This document shows positions 10,555 through 22,214 of a stretch of 64,000 bases of DNA, piece by piece. Source of the stretch: Phycomyces nitens (Eukaryota > Mucoromycota > Mucoromycetes > Mucorales > Phycomycetaceae); assembly GCA_022702545.1 (NCBI GenBank), contig JAHRBC010000001.1:5022001-5086000 (forward strand). Reading direction: 5' to 3'. How positions within the stretch are numbered: the first letter of the stretch is position 1; every line of letters begins with the position of its first letter. The notes under the pieces were generated by a model, which was not told the origin of the DNA, ran no database searches, and saw only the letters and a list, made by a program, of their open reading frames with translations. A program made the translations under genes and the position numbers.

Positions 10555-13500
10555 ATGTCAGCGAGTGATGGTGAATACGACAGCAATTCTGGGGAAAGTT
10601 CTGAGGAATACTCAGACTATTCCCCTGACGAGTATGTAGAAAAACCAGAGCCCAAAAAAGTACATTGATAATACTTTCAAATATAAAATAAACTTACCCT
10701 TCATTTTAGAGAAAACTTAATGCGATCCCAAGTAAATCCTCAAATGAATCTGTCGATTCCTCAAATTCCGCAGCAGAGATTAAAACACCAAAAAAGATCA
10801 CTAAACCAAGAGGGTCAGCAGCAAAGGAGTCAACACCAAAGGCTCCAAAAGCTCCAAAGACTCCAAAAGCTCCAAAGACTCCAAAGGTCACAAAAAAAGC
10901 AGCCAAGAAAACTCCAGACGAACCAATGGATGTAGATGATGAATCTTCTATAATAAATGACAGCCCTCCATTGAGCCAATCGACTGCCAATGGTCCCGAG
11001 CGAGCTGTAGAGGAGATCTATAAGAAGAAGAGTCAGCTTGAACATATTCTTTTGCGTCCTGATACATATATCGGAACAGTCGAGCAAGAAGAGCAGGAAA
11101 TGTGGATTTTCGGTGCCGAGGATAAAATTGAGAAAAAGAAGATTAAGTATGTACCTGGTTTATACAAGATTGTAGACGAAATCCTGGTCAATGCAGCTGA
11201 TAACAAGGTAAAAATAAGGACATACAAAAAGGCTGTGCCTTTCTTCTTCTTCTTTTTCTTCAACCAGGCACTTAATTTTTTTTGGGTGCGTATGCGAATA
11301 GATCCGAGATCCTACAATGAATACTATCAAAGTCTTTATTGATCGGGCCAGTAACTTTATTTCGATTGAGAACAACGGCAAGGGTATTCCTATCCTAATC
11401 CATAAAGACGAACAAGTATACGTTCCCGAGCTTATTTTTGGCCACCTTCTTACCTCCTCCAACTATGACGATACCGAGAAAAAAGTGACTGGTGGACGTA
11501 ACGGTTACGGTGCTAAGCTTTGTAACATTTTCAGTACAGAGTTTACTGTTGAAACCGCAGACAAAGAACAGAACAAGAAATACTCGCAAACATTCAAGAA
11601 CAATATGACTATAAAGGGCGAACCCAAGATTAGTGCAAACACAAAGAAACAAGAATATACTCGAATCTCGTTTAAGCCTGACCTTTCAAAGTTTGGCATG
11701 ACTGAGATGGACGAAGACTTTGTTTCTTTGATTAAGAAGCGTGTGTACGATATGGCTGGTACAGTTAATGGAATTAATGTATATTACAACGGCACCAAGA
11801 TCCCTGTCAAGGGGTTCAAACAGTATGTCGAACTTTATACCGATTCGATGGAAATCAGAAACGCCGAAGGAAAGAAGCCCATCCTACATGACACTCCTTC
11901 TGAACGTTGGCAAGTTAGTTTTGCTGTTAGTGATGGACAATTCAACCAAGTAAGTACAAAGACACAAGAGTATTGATTTAGAGGCTCATGCGTAATCGTA
12001 GGTTAGTTTTGTCAACAGTATTTGTACCCCAAAGGGTGGAACCCATGTGAACCATGTAGCCGATCAGATTGTCAAAGGCCTTATGGGAGATGTCCAAAAG
12101 AAAACAGGAAACAAGAGCATCAAGCCTTTCCAGATCAAGAACCATATGTGTATATTTGTCAATTGTCTTGTAGAAAATCCTACCTTTGACTCCCAAACCA
12201 AGGAAAACATGACACTTAAGATGAGCTCATTTGGATCGACTTATCAAGCAAGCGAAAAGTTTATCTCAGCTGGTAAATCATTAGTACATATATTGGCTCT
12301 ATTTAATAGTATCTATACTGATAAATATCGTATGCGAATTATAGTTGCAAAGTCGGGTATTATTGACAATATTGTTAAATGGGTCAAGTATAAGGAGGAT
12401 ACACAGATGATCAAGGCTGACAGTGGCAAGATGTCAAGACGTCTTAATATTCCCAAGCTCGAAGATGCCAACTGGGCTGGTGTGAAGCCCAAGAACAAAA
12501 GATGTACTTTGATCCTTACTGAGGGAGATTCTGCAAAGGCATTAGTTATGAGTGGATTGTCTGTGGTTGGTCGTGATGAGTATGGTGTCTTTCCTCTCCG
12601 TGGTAAACTTCTCAATGTTCGAGATGCATCGTCTACTGCAATCATGAGCAATGCCGAAATTACCAATGTCAAGTCTATTCTCGGTCTCAAGCATGCTCAA
12701 AAGTATAATTCAAGTGATGAGCTTCGTTATGGAAAATTGATGATCATGACTGATCAGGTAAGCTATAAAAGCAAGCATGCGTATGACGATATTAAATATT
12801 AAGAAAATGATGTGTATACAAAAAGGATCATGATGGTTCTCATATCAAGGGTCTATTAATTAATTTCATCGATCAAATGTTCCCAAGTCTGTTGGATATT
12901 CCTGGGTTCTTGTTGGAGTTTATTACACCCATTATTAGAGTAAGTATTCAAGAAAAACATTTGATAGAATGAACTAACCCATCATCACAGTGTACCCACA
13001 AAAGAACCAAAGAACGCAAGACATTCTTTACTATTCCTGAATATGAGAACTGGGCTCTTGAGAACAACGTCAATAAAGAGTGGACCCCCAAATACTTCAA
13101 GGTAAGATTTTAATATAGACGCAAGACATTTTTTCTTAATAGTATATGTATATATATATAGGGTTTGGGTACTTCCGATCGTAACGATGCAAGAGAATAT
13201 TTTGGAGATCTTCCTACCCATGTCAAGGAATTTCAGACAGCAGATGAAGAAGACCGAAAGCTGATTGAGATGGCCTTTGCTAAGAAAAAGGTTACTGATC
13301 GTAAAGAATGGCTTTCAACCTACGAGGTAAGCACACCGTTTTAATGATTCATCTAAACAGAATATAAAGCACTTTTACTTATTATTCTCTTAAATACAGC
13401 CTGGAATCTTCATTGATCATAATGTCCAAAAGATCAAGATCTCTGACTTTGTCAACCGAGAACTGATGCTGTTTAGTATGGCAGACAATATTCGCTCTAT

Positions 13501-15412
13501 TCCGTCATTGGTAGATGGTTTTAAACCTGGACAACGTAAAGCATTTTTTGGTACATCTAAGCGTGCAAACAATGCTGAAGTCAAGGTTGCACAGCTTGCT
13601 AATCATATTGCTGGAAAAACCCACTACCATCACGGTGAAACAAGTATGGCATCCACTGTCATTGGCATGGCCCAAGACTTTGTTGGAACCAACAATGTGA
13701 ACCTGTTCTTTCCTGCCGGTCAGTTCGGTACAAGAAACGATGTAAGAATTGTCGACTCGGAGGGGAAATATGTTTTTGTATTATCTCCAGACTTATTGCT
13801 GAAAATAAATTCCATGAAAACTATAGGGTGGAAAAGCAGCAGCAAGCCCTCGTTACTTGAACACAAGATTAGAAAAGATTGCTCGGTATATCTTCCACCC
13901 TGATGATGACCCTATCCTGGACTATCTTACCGAAGAGAACGATTCCATTGAACCTAAATGGTATATTCCTATTCTTCCCATGGTATTAGTAAATGGTGCA
14001 GATGGAATTGGAACTGGTAAGGAGTTTGTACGAAAATTACTGTATTTATGAATCTACTCCTGCACATATACTTAACATCGGATTTTAGGATGGAGTACGA
14101 GCATTCCAAACTACAACCCAATGGACATTGTTGATAACCTCCATAGACTCATGAACGGTGAGGAATTGGTTCCAATGAAACCGTGGTTCCGAGGATTCCA
14201 GGTAGAATACCAAACTCAAAGATAAATACATGATATTGGGTCTTGTTAACTTTTAACATTTCTATAGGGCGAGATTTTACCAAGCACAGATGGAAAGTTT
14301 ATTGTCAATGGAATTGCTCAAATCCAAGATAATGGAAACATCAAGGTTTCAGAATTACCTGTTCGATTCTGGACCGAATCTTTCAAAGAGCATTTGGAGA
14401 ATCTACGTGATCCTAAAGAAAAGAAGTTTGACTTGGTTATCTCGGTATAGTTTGCTTATTTTTTTTGTCTTTATATTCATATTGACACTAATATATTGGT
14501 TATTTTATTTAGGATTATAACAACAATTCCTCTGATTGTACCGTTGACTTTACCATCATGCTGGATGGTCCTAATCTTGAAAAGGCCCATACTATTGACT
14601 TTATGAAGGCTCTTAAAATGACCACATCTATATCTACAAACAATATTGTGTGCTTTGACAAAAATGAAAAGATTAAGAAATACGCTTCCCCTGAAGAAGT
14701 AATACGCGAGTTTTACGATTTGCGTTTGGAGTACTACCAAAAAAGAAAGGTAAGAATGAAATGAAAGTAAAATGTGCATAATAACATATATATCTCATCA
14801 AAAAATTTATTTAGGATAACCTAATTTCTGTCCTGGAAGATAGCTATGTACGCGCAGATAACAAAGCCAAATTCATCCAACTCGTTATCGACAAAAAGTT
14901 GATTTACATTGATCGCAAAGAAGAAGATGTCATTGCCGATATGGAAAAGAACGGACTGGAAAAGATTTATGCAAAGAAGAAGAATGTGTTGGTTGTTAAT
15001 GAAGAGGAAGAGACGCCTGGTGCAGACGCTAGTAAAGGATCTGATACTGGATATGAGTATCTTTTCGAAATAAACGTCCGTGGATTTACTGTCAAGAAGG
15101 TAAAGTATATCTACTGTTATTATATAATATATATCTACATATTAAACCGGAATCTTATGTCCAATATTATAGGTTAATGAACTCATGAAATACAGACAAG
15201 CAAAGTTTGATGAAATGGAAACAACCAAGGCAACAGACATAAAAGAATTCTGGAGAAGAGATTTAGAAGCATTCAAAAAACAATGGGAAGAACTCCTTGA
15301 AAAAGATAAGGATATGCTGTCAAAGAACAAACCAAAAACCCCAACGGCTGTTAAGCGCAAGAGAATCACAAAGCCAAAGAAAGCTGTTGACCATGATGCT
15401 TATATTGATTGA
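10555..15412 (+). CDS. TOP2: DNA topoisomerase II
   Basis: Type IIA topoisomerase, which passes one DNA duplex through another in the nucleus at the cost of ATP. My model has 14 exons: 10555-10659, 10710-11207, 11302-11949, 12002-12757, 12826-12939, 12991-13101, 13162-13326, 13400-13741, 13827-14016, 14089-14201, 14268-14444, 14513-14749, 14815-15099 and 15173-15412. It gives 1326 aa, and all introns are GT-AG. Seen: GHKL ATPase (QLEHILLRPDTYIG; EILVNAADNK; GRNGYGAKL), TOPRIM (EGDSAKAL, DQDHDGSH) and the winged-helix catalytic tyrosine Tyr-923 in PRYLNT. Two oddities. About 105 residues of low-complexity K-A/T-P-rich sequence (roughly 36-140) precede the ATPase domain. After the coiled-coil/C-gate only about 30 basic residues remain, so the long C-terminal domain of yeast and animal enzymes is essentially missing. 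Confidence 0.95.
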
Positions 15413-16304
15413 ATGAATAAATAAATAAATAGTGTATTATGTATTAACTTGTTTTTTTTTATTTGGATATAATTTGTAGACAAGTAGCTTTATTAATTAT
15501 CTAAATACGCATACAAAGAGCCATTTTTAACACATTGTTGTACTGCTCTTACCATATATTATACCTTGGCATCTAATTTCACACGTATTTTCTTTTGACA
15601 GAAGCCTTAAGAGTGTTCTATTGGTGCTTGGTGAGGGTCAATGTTGGTTTTTGACTTGAGAATACACAGATCCTTTAATATAATGGGTTTCATTGCACCA
15701 TCGAGCATATACATCCATGTGGAAATTTATGAAACGTATGAGATATACATAAGGCGTTCTTACCATCATGTCGACATATATCCCTTGGTTTATGATATCC
15801 GGATCATCAATAGCCAAAGATTTAAAGCATCTATCATGGAAATAAACCAAAGCTATCGTTTTATCGTTCCCTAGTTTCCCCATAATGATCATATTTCTAA
15901 TATATTGTCTAAAACAATCTTTTACTATAATAATCATTGTCTAGGAAGAGACTCAAACCGTATTGTTAAAAATTAGTTTAAATATTTCTTATCAGAACAA
16001 TTTATTCATCGTATAGATTACCAAGCATGGTTTTCTTATAATTGTTGCAAGTCTGTCTTTGCACACTTCACTGAAAGAATACAAATTTACTCAATTGACA
16101 AAGTCAATTAAAGCCTTTCAAAACCCTAACAAATATAGTTCTGTAGGTTGGCTAATGGCACAAATATGGCCCCTATTTTTTAAAAAAATCTCTAAATGCT
16201 ACCATCTATATTTTCTCGCTTTCTACTGTAAGAACATAGTATCAAAACTTACTGAAATAAAGAACAAAAGATAGTGTTAATAAAATATATTATTATTATT
16301 ATTA
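15413..16304. other. Intergenic between TOP2 and transposon relic
   Basis: AT-rich. Overlapping ORFs of 99 (minus) and 77 (plus) codons near 15640-15937 match nothing I recognise. An (ATT)n run sits at about 16289-16312 at the edge of the transposon relic. TAAATAAATAAATAG repeats directly follow the TOP2 stop. Confidence 0.5.
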
Positions 16305-17360
16305 TTATTATTTAGTATTTGTGTGTAATCCTTTGTTCTTTTGAAGTGCATGTAGTCGATTTGGCATATAATTGCAATGAGCTGCACACACTTCAACTGG
16401 TGTTTTATACCATTGTTCTTTCTACAAGTACTTCAAATCTTTAAGGCTCATAGTCTGGGGTCTTGTAGCTCTTACCGCCCTTCCTAGGTAAGCCCAAGTA
16501 TTCTCGATCGAACTGAGATCTGGGCTGTAGGCAGGCAACTTCAACACCTCTAGATCTGCGTTCTTTTGATACTTTTTCAGCATTTTGCTTCAATCTCATG
16601 GAGCATTGTCTTGTTGAAAGATGAAAAGTTATCTTTTTCATATTCTAAATTGTTTTTAAAGGGAGCCAAAGTGTCTTGGAGTATAGTTTTGTACCCCCAT
16701 TGCTCGAGATTACCATCGACCCAACACCATCAGACCAGACGCATCCCCAAATCATCATATATCCTCCACCGCATTGGATCCTGAAACTTACACAATCTAT
16801 GCTGTACTTCTCTGACTAACTACGTCAGACTCGTACATTCTTGCACATTGGAAACAGCATAAACATTGATTCATCACTCCAAACCACCCGATCCCAGCGT
16901 TGATTAACCTCTTTGGCATGCTGGGCAAAGGCAAGACAGTTTCTACGATGACACTCAGTGATCCATGGTTTGTATACAGCGCTACAAGACTTCATATGAA
17001 GAGTCTTTATGGCAGCACACATTGTATCCTCGCAAACATACCTTCCCAGATTCACACCCATTATGCGTATTATCATATCCAAACTGGCCGCTCGATTTTT
17101 TTTATCTCTCTGCGTAAAAAATGCAAATCTCGTTCACCAAATATCCTTGACGGTCCCTTGTGCCTATGTGTAACTGTCGTTCCAGTCTCTCTGTACCTTC
17201 GCACTGTATTGTATACAGTACGGGGTGTTACATTATATCGCTCACAAATGGGCAGCACTTTTACTCCTTGCTCAAAGGCACCAATAGTCATCTCTCTGAC
17301 TTTAACTGATATGTTATTTCATCTGGTAATATTTTTACGGATGTTTAATAAAGGTTGTTG
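16305..17360 (-). mobile_element. Tc1/mariner (Tc1-like, DDE) transposase, broken copy
   Basis: Read on the minus strand, this stretch holds a whole Tc1-type transposase in several frames. It starts near 17360 with a helix-turn-helix region (ICERYNVTPRTVYNTVRRY, within 17073-17291). Then comes VVWSDESMF with the first catalytic Asp (frame 16825-17082), then a QQDNAP block with the second Asp (about 16605-16625), then SPDLSSIENTWAYL with the third acidic residue (about 16480-16530). A typical C-terminus (WYKTPVEVC, MPNRLHALQK) ends near 16310. At least three frame changes and a stop after the QQDNAP block break it, so it is a pseudogene although all three catalytic acids survive. I could not find matching terminal inverted repeats. 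Confidence 0.85.
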
Positions 17361-17856
17361 AAGAGAAAGAAAGCATTGGTGTAAATATTTTATTTAAGAA
17401 TCCCTGGATTTCAAAGTTGTGCTATCCCAGAATTTACGCTATTGTAGTGAAACAACAATCCTAACACAAAAAAATATATTATAAAGTAGCCGCTGTTTTG
17501 ATATATTTACTTGCCAGGAAGATGAATATTTAAGTTTAATTGCTCTCAAAGATCTTGCTGGAACTTATTTATATTTTGCTAAAGAACAATTGACCATGAA
17601 TATGTGAGTAGTACAGTGGACTGTATAAAATATATCCAAATAAAGAAAACACCCTTTTATAATCCTCTCGTCAAATAAAAAGTCCGCTTTACAAAATAAC
17701 GCGGAATACTTGGCTCAATATTCAAATATTATATACGCGTTCACGCGTTTGTCTAACACGCGTTTAGAGATTTATATAAAACACGTACTATATCCAAAGT
17801 ACTTGTCTGCTTTATATTCACTTTGTTTCTGTTGTTCCTTTTGTTCACTTATCGAA
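17361..17856. other. Intergenic before thymidylate synthase
   Basis: No gene seen. The distal half may be transposon flank; the proximal half is the thymidylate synthase promoter, described separately. Confidence 0.55.
17698..17780 (+). promoter_or_regulatory. Triple MCB (ACGCGT) cluster plus TATA box upstream of thymidylate synthase
   Basis: Three perfect ACGCGT hexamers lie at 17735-17740, 17743-17748 and 17758-17763, with a near match ACGCGG at 17698-17703. A TATATAAA box follows at 17773-17780, and the ATG is at 17857. In budding yeast the thymidylate synthase gene is a classic MBF target controlled by paired MCBs at G1/S. Three copies in 29 bp are hard to explain by chance in such AT-rich DNA. 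Confidence 0.75.
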
Positions 17857-18811
17857 ATGGCCCCAGTCAATGAAGAAGAGCAGCAATACCTTGCGCTCAT
17901 CAAGCACATAATGGACAATGGTGAACATCGTGCTGACCGCACAGGCACAGGCACAATGGCTGTCTTTGCTCCTCCTCAGCTCCGGTTCTCACTGGCCAAT
18001 GACATCTTCCCACTCTTGACAACCAAGCGAGTGTTTTTTAGAGCTGTGGCCGAAGAACTTTTGTGGTTCATCAAGGGAGATACCAATGCAAAGCATCTTC
18101 ACGATCGTGATGTCAAGATTTGGGATGGAAATGGTTCGCGACAGTATCTCGACAGCATCGGCCTCTCTCATCGAAGAGAAAATGATCTCGGTCCAGTCTA
18201 TGGCTTCCAGTGGCGTCACTTTGGCGCAGAGTATGTTGACTGTGATACGGACTACACTGGCCAGGGTGTAGATCAACTTCAACAAGTCATTGACAAGATC
18301 AAGAACAACCCTACCGATCGCCGCATTATCTTGTCTGCATGGAACCCTGCGGGTAAGTCAAGGATTTTTTCCGGGGACCTTTTAAGTAATATTAATATTA
18401 TGTGCAGATATTCCCAAGATGGCGCTTCCTCCCTGTCATGCTTTCTGTCAATTTTATGTATCTAATAAGCCTGCCAATGGTCGTGCTCGTCTGTCGTGTG
18501 TATTGTACCAGCGGTCATGCGACATGGGCCTGGGAGTTCCATTCAATATTGCTTCATATGCGCTTCTTACACGAATGATTGCGCACATTACAGACCTGGA
18601 GCCTGGAGAGTTTATTCATACAATGGGAGACACGCATGTCTATGTTGACCATATGACTGCCCTGAAATCCCAGTTAGAAAGAGAGCCGAGACCATTCCCT
18701 ACCCTGAGTTTTGCACGCAAGATCCAGTCAATTGATGACTTTACCTATGAAGACTTTGTGTTGGAGAATTATAAACCTCATGGGAAGCTAGAGATGAAAA
18801 TGTCAGTATAG
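17857..18811 (+). CDS. CDC21: Thymidylate synthase
   Basis: Converts dUMP and methylene-tetrahydrofolate to dTMP, the only de novo route to thymidylate. Two exons, 17857-18352 and 18408-18811, with a 55-nt phase-1 intron (GTAAGT...GCAG), give 299 aa, the normal eukaryotic length. Family motifs seen: DRTGTGT near the N-terminus (phosphate-binding loop), [11 protein letters not shown], the nucleophile Cys-175 in [10 protein letters not shown], an [12 protein letters not shown] block and an HVYVDH motif. The ATG at 17857 is the first in frame with the conserved NEEEQQYL helix; upstream reading has no support and crosses the TATA box. The MCB cluster upstream predicts G1/S expression. Confidence 0.97.
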
Positions 18812-19043
18812 AGAAAGAGTGGGTAGGAGATTATATGAAATATATTTCTACATGTACATTTTAAACATTTAAAAATCATGGCATTCTGGCTACAAGATGT
18901 TATGTGACTGCAGCTCTCTTTCATTTCTTCAGTGAAGCATGACATACCCTCTGTATATGTGTATACAATAGAAAATAATTTGTGCGTGTGCCTGTGTGTG
19001 TGCCTGTGTATGCGATTGTGCGTGTACTTGAAATAGAAAATAC

Positions 19044-20476
19044 ATGTCATTAAATGTGGGAATGGCAATTGCCAATGGCATCCTACCTATTGTAGCGTAT
19101 GGCCTGCTCATTTACACCTGGTATCTATATGTATTTAGAGTATGCCGTAAGTCTTTTATTTTTTATTTAAGGCCATGCATAATCTCATCACAATTACAGA
19201 GACTCTCCTACTTGATCATGGTCAAGTTGCCATGGGAGGTAAGTCGAATGTCGTCTAGACATTCACTAATGGCCAAACAGGCATCTTTATCTTTATTGCA
19301 ACTACTCTTTGGTGGTTTGCTATGATATCCTACCTACGGATCCTTTTGTCTCATCCCGGAAAACCACCCCAAGTAGGTCGTTTAGGCTTTTTATCACCAA
19401 TACTAATCGATTTGTTCTAGTCTACACATACATATCAATTACCACCTACTATTTATTCGCCTAGTCTATTTGATACACCATCCATGACAACCAAACCCCT
19501 ATCTTTACGTGGAGAACAACTCCTGCCTCTCCTATCCCTATCGCGAGATGATGGAGGATTGCGGTATTGCACTATTTGCTGCTGCTACAAGCCAGACCGC
19601 GCACATCATTGCAAGGAGTGCAATAGCTGTGTACTAAAAATGGATCAGTAAAGTATTGGAACTAAAAAATGTATAATTTAAATGAGAAAGATATCTGATC
19701 GTTTTCTATATAGTCATTGCCCATGGTGTGTTTATTGTCCATTGTTTTAAAGCACCTCACTGACAATGCCCGTAGGATTCTTGGCTGTGTGGGGCATGGA
19801 AACTACAAATTCTTCTTTCTTTTTGTGCTTTATACAGGCCTCTATGGTGTCTGGTGCTTGTGTAGCGCACTGCCATTGGTAGTGGATGCAGTACAGTACA
19901 AAGTAAGCTACGGTAACCAAAAATGAATGATTAATTAAAAAAACCCAAAGGATTTCATGTTAGACCCACAGTGGATTGTGCTGTTGATTCTGTAAGCCTA
20001 AAGAATCGATCTAAAGTAGTGTGAGCTTATTCCAGTGACACAGGGCCTTTGTCTTTGGGTTCACGATCTTTGGATTTGCGGTCAGTCATTGCTATTACAT
20101 TATAAGAAATGAGACTACAATTGAGCACATCAACAACCATCCATATGAAGTACGAGTGGACTTTGACTCGAGTGGGGCAAATTATGAAATAGTTTCAGTC
20201 CAATGTACTGATATGCTGTGGGATAACGGTTTTTGCTTAAATTGGAGAGCAACCATGGGCAGCAATCCATGGGGATGGTTTAGTAAGTGATTTAATATGT
20301 ATTCCTCACTAACATTTTACTTAGTTCCTTTGTGGGGAGGCATGGGAGATGGTTTAATACACCCATATAATCCAACAGTCTATTACACTGTTGTAGCGCG
20401 GGCTAAATGTCAGCGAATGATGCTTAATCCACATTCATCATACGAACAGGATCCCTTGGTGATGTTGGAAGATTAA
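19044..20476 (+). CDS. DHHC-type protein S-palmitoyltransferase
   Basis: Membrane enzyme that attaches palmitate to cysteines of target proteins. Nine exons in my model: 19044-19146, 19200-19238, 19281-19372, 19421-19647, 19714-19725, 19776-19902, 19951-19991, 20044-20282 and 20325-20476 (343 aa). Order of parts: TM1 (about 8-33), TM2 (about 50-70), a Cys-rich zinc-binding domain ([19 protein letters not shown]), D-H-H-C-P-W with catalytic Cys-156, TM3 and TM4, then the TTIE motif (NETTIEH) and a conserved NPWGWFIPLWGG segment. The exon 19714-19725 is only 12 nt and encodes the heart of the DHHC motif. Length and four TM segments fit the PFA3/PFA4 and ZDHHC groups; which ortholog is not decided. 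Confidence 0.9.
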
Positions 20477-22214
20477 ATTTATACCCTCTTTTCCAAAGAA
20501 AGGATATTTAAATACTAGTGTTGTGATTGTTTTTGGGGGTATTATGGAATATGATGCTCTTCTTTATAAGTAGCACAACTAAAAAGATTAAGTTGGCCAC
20601 AAAACAAATGAACCCAGTATAAAACAGGCCATTAAGATACCAATTTAAAATGTTTTTATCATTTCGTCATTGATATTAAATCAATAATATTCAACAAGCA
20701 TATCATTGCAATCAATCTTTTTTTTAAAAAAACTCTAATTCATGTCCTTTGAACAAATGGCTAATAGACAAGCGTTGTTTGGCTCGGGACGTTCCAAAGT
20801 CAAGAACTTGCTAGAGAAAATATCTTTTTGAGTCTCCAGACAAAGGTTAGGGAACCAAGTGTTATTATCCAAATTAGAGATGATTTAAAGACTCTGCAAT
20901 AGTATGAAACAATAGGCCCTAACCCTGTGCATTTGATAAAACTAATATTGATGCTAGGCAGTAATTCGCAAAAAGATAAGCATATCCAACAATAGCCTCT
21001 TTTTTTTTAATAAATCACTAATTGATGTACCTAAAGGCTATATATTCCATACTTTGAACACAATACAGAGTCAGATATCAGGACATTTGTATACTAGAGT
21101 AATGTTATGAATAGAAAAATATTTAACTGATAAAAGAGGGCTTTATTAACAAACATGTCACTCTAATTGGTGACTATAGTATTGAATGTATATCAGTTAA
21201 TAAATATACTGAACATGTCAAGGTTCTTTTGTTGTTGATCAAAGGACAAATTCAGGGATCATTACAATGCAAAATACATGCCAATTCTTTTTTTATATAA
21301 AAGAAAAGTTATAAAGTGGCATCAAAATGATTTACTATCAATTTTTTTTGGTATTTGTCGTTATGAGTTATTTGTTGGGAATTCCCAAGAAACAAGTGAT
21401 TATCTTGAGAAGAAGAAAAGAGTATTGAGGGTTTAAGATTTAGACAAGTCTGTTGGGAACTATATTCTATCAATGCAGCCTGAAAATAAATTGAGTGGCT
21501 GATTCAGTGAAAATAATGATTATAAAAAAAAAGTAGAGGTTATTGGTCCATTCATCTATTGTCTTATTCAGCAGATATATTTTAAAATCATTTATAAACA
21601 AGTAACTCTGGATGATTTTTGTATATTTCTTTAAAGAGAAAGATGGCTTGTAATGCCATTGTTGGTTCAATACCAATGGCGAAATGATTTAAAGAAAACA
21701 CACATACATACTTTAAATCGGTATCTAGATGCTCTGGTTTTATGCTGGGCACATTTGTTTTGGGACCCTGTTTTATCTGGCTGCAGTGTTTCCAGAAACT
21801 GGTGTTGGATATTGGTAATTATATAATACAAAATATACATAATTATGACATTTAAAAGTAATAATGTTTATACATATAAAGGGCTTGTGCTACTCATAAA
21901 ATACATGGCACAAAAGGGATCTTCTGTCCATATAAAGATACTAGACAATAGAATCATAACAGTAAGCACGCCATACAAAACATGCCACATTAATTACAAA
22001 CGCAAGAAAGGAAGAAATCTTGAACCCTAGATATAAAAATAGCTGCCCAGCCCTTGTTCTCCGAGAATACCGCCTCTAGAAAGCCTCGAGACGACAAATA
22101 TGGGAAGTTTAGGCATGGCCAATGGACAAGTCACGCATATCTATTAACGGAAGAGCGACCATTTGCTTGGCTGATTCTCTTACTTGTCCTCATTGCCATT
22201 AGATTGATCCCAGC
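20477..22214. other. Intergenic
   Basis: About 1.7 kb of AT-rich DNA. Only short ORFs occur, for example 28 codons from an ATG at 20742. I see no transposase motif. The final 150 bp upstream of 22215 is probably the promoter of the WD40 gene. Confidence 0.5.

Noticed and set aside
17613..17640. CAGTGGACTGTATAAAAT-like sequence resembling a Tc1 terminal inverted repeat
   Set aside because: It points away from the nearby transposase relic and I found no inverted partner to the left; it also sits in the thymidylate synthase upstream region.
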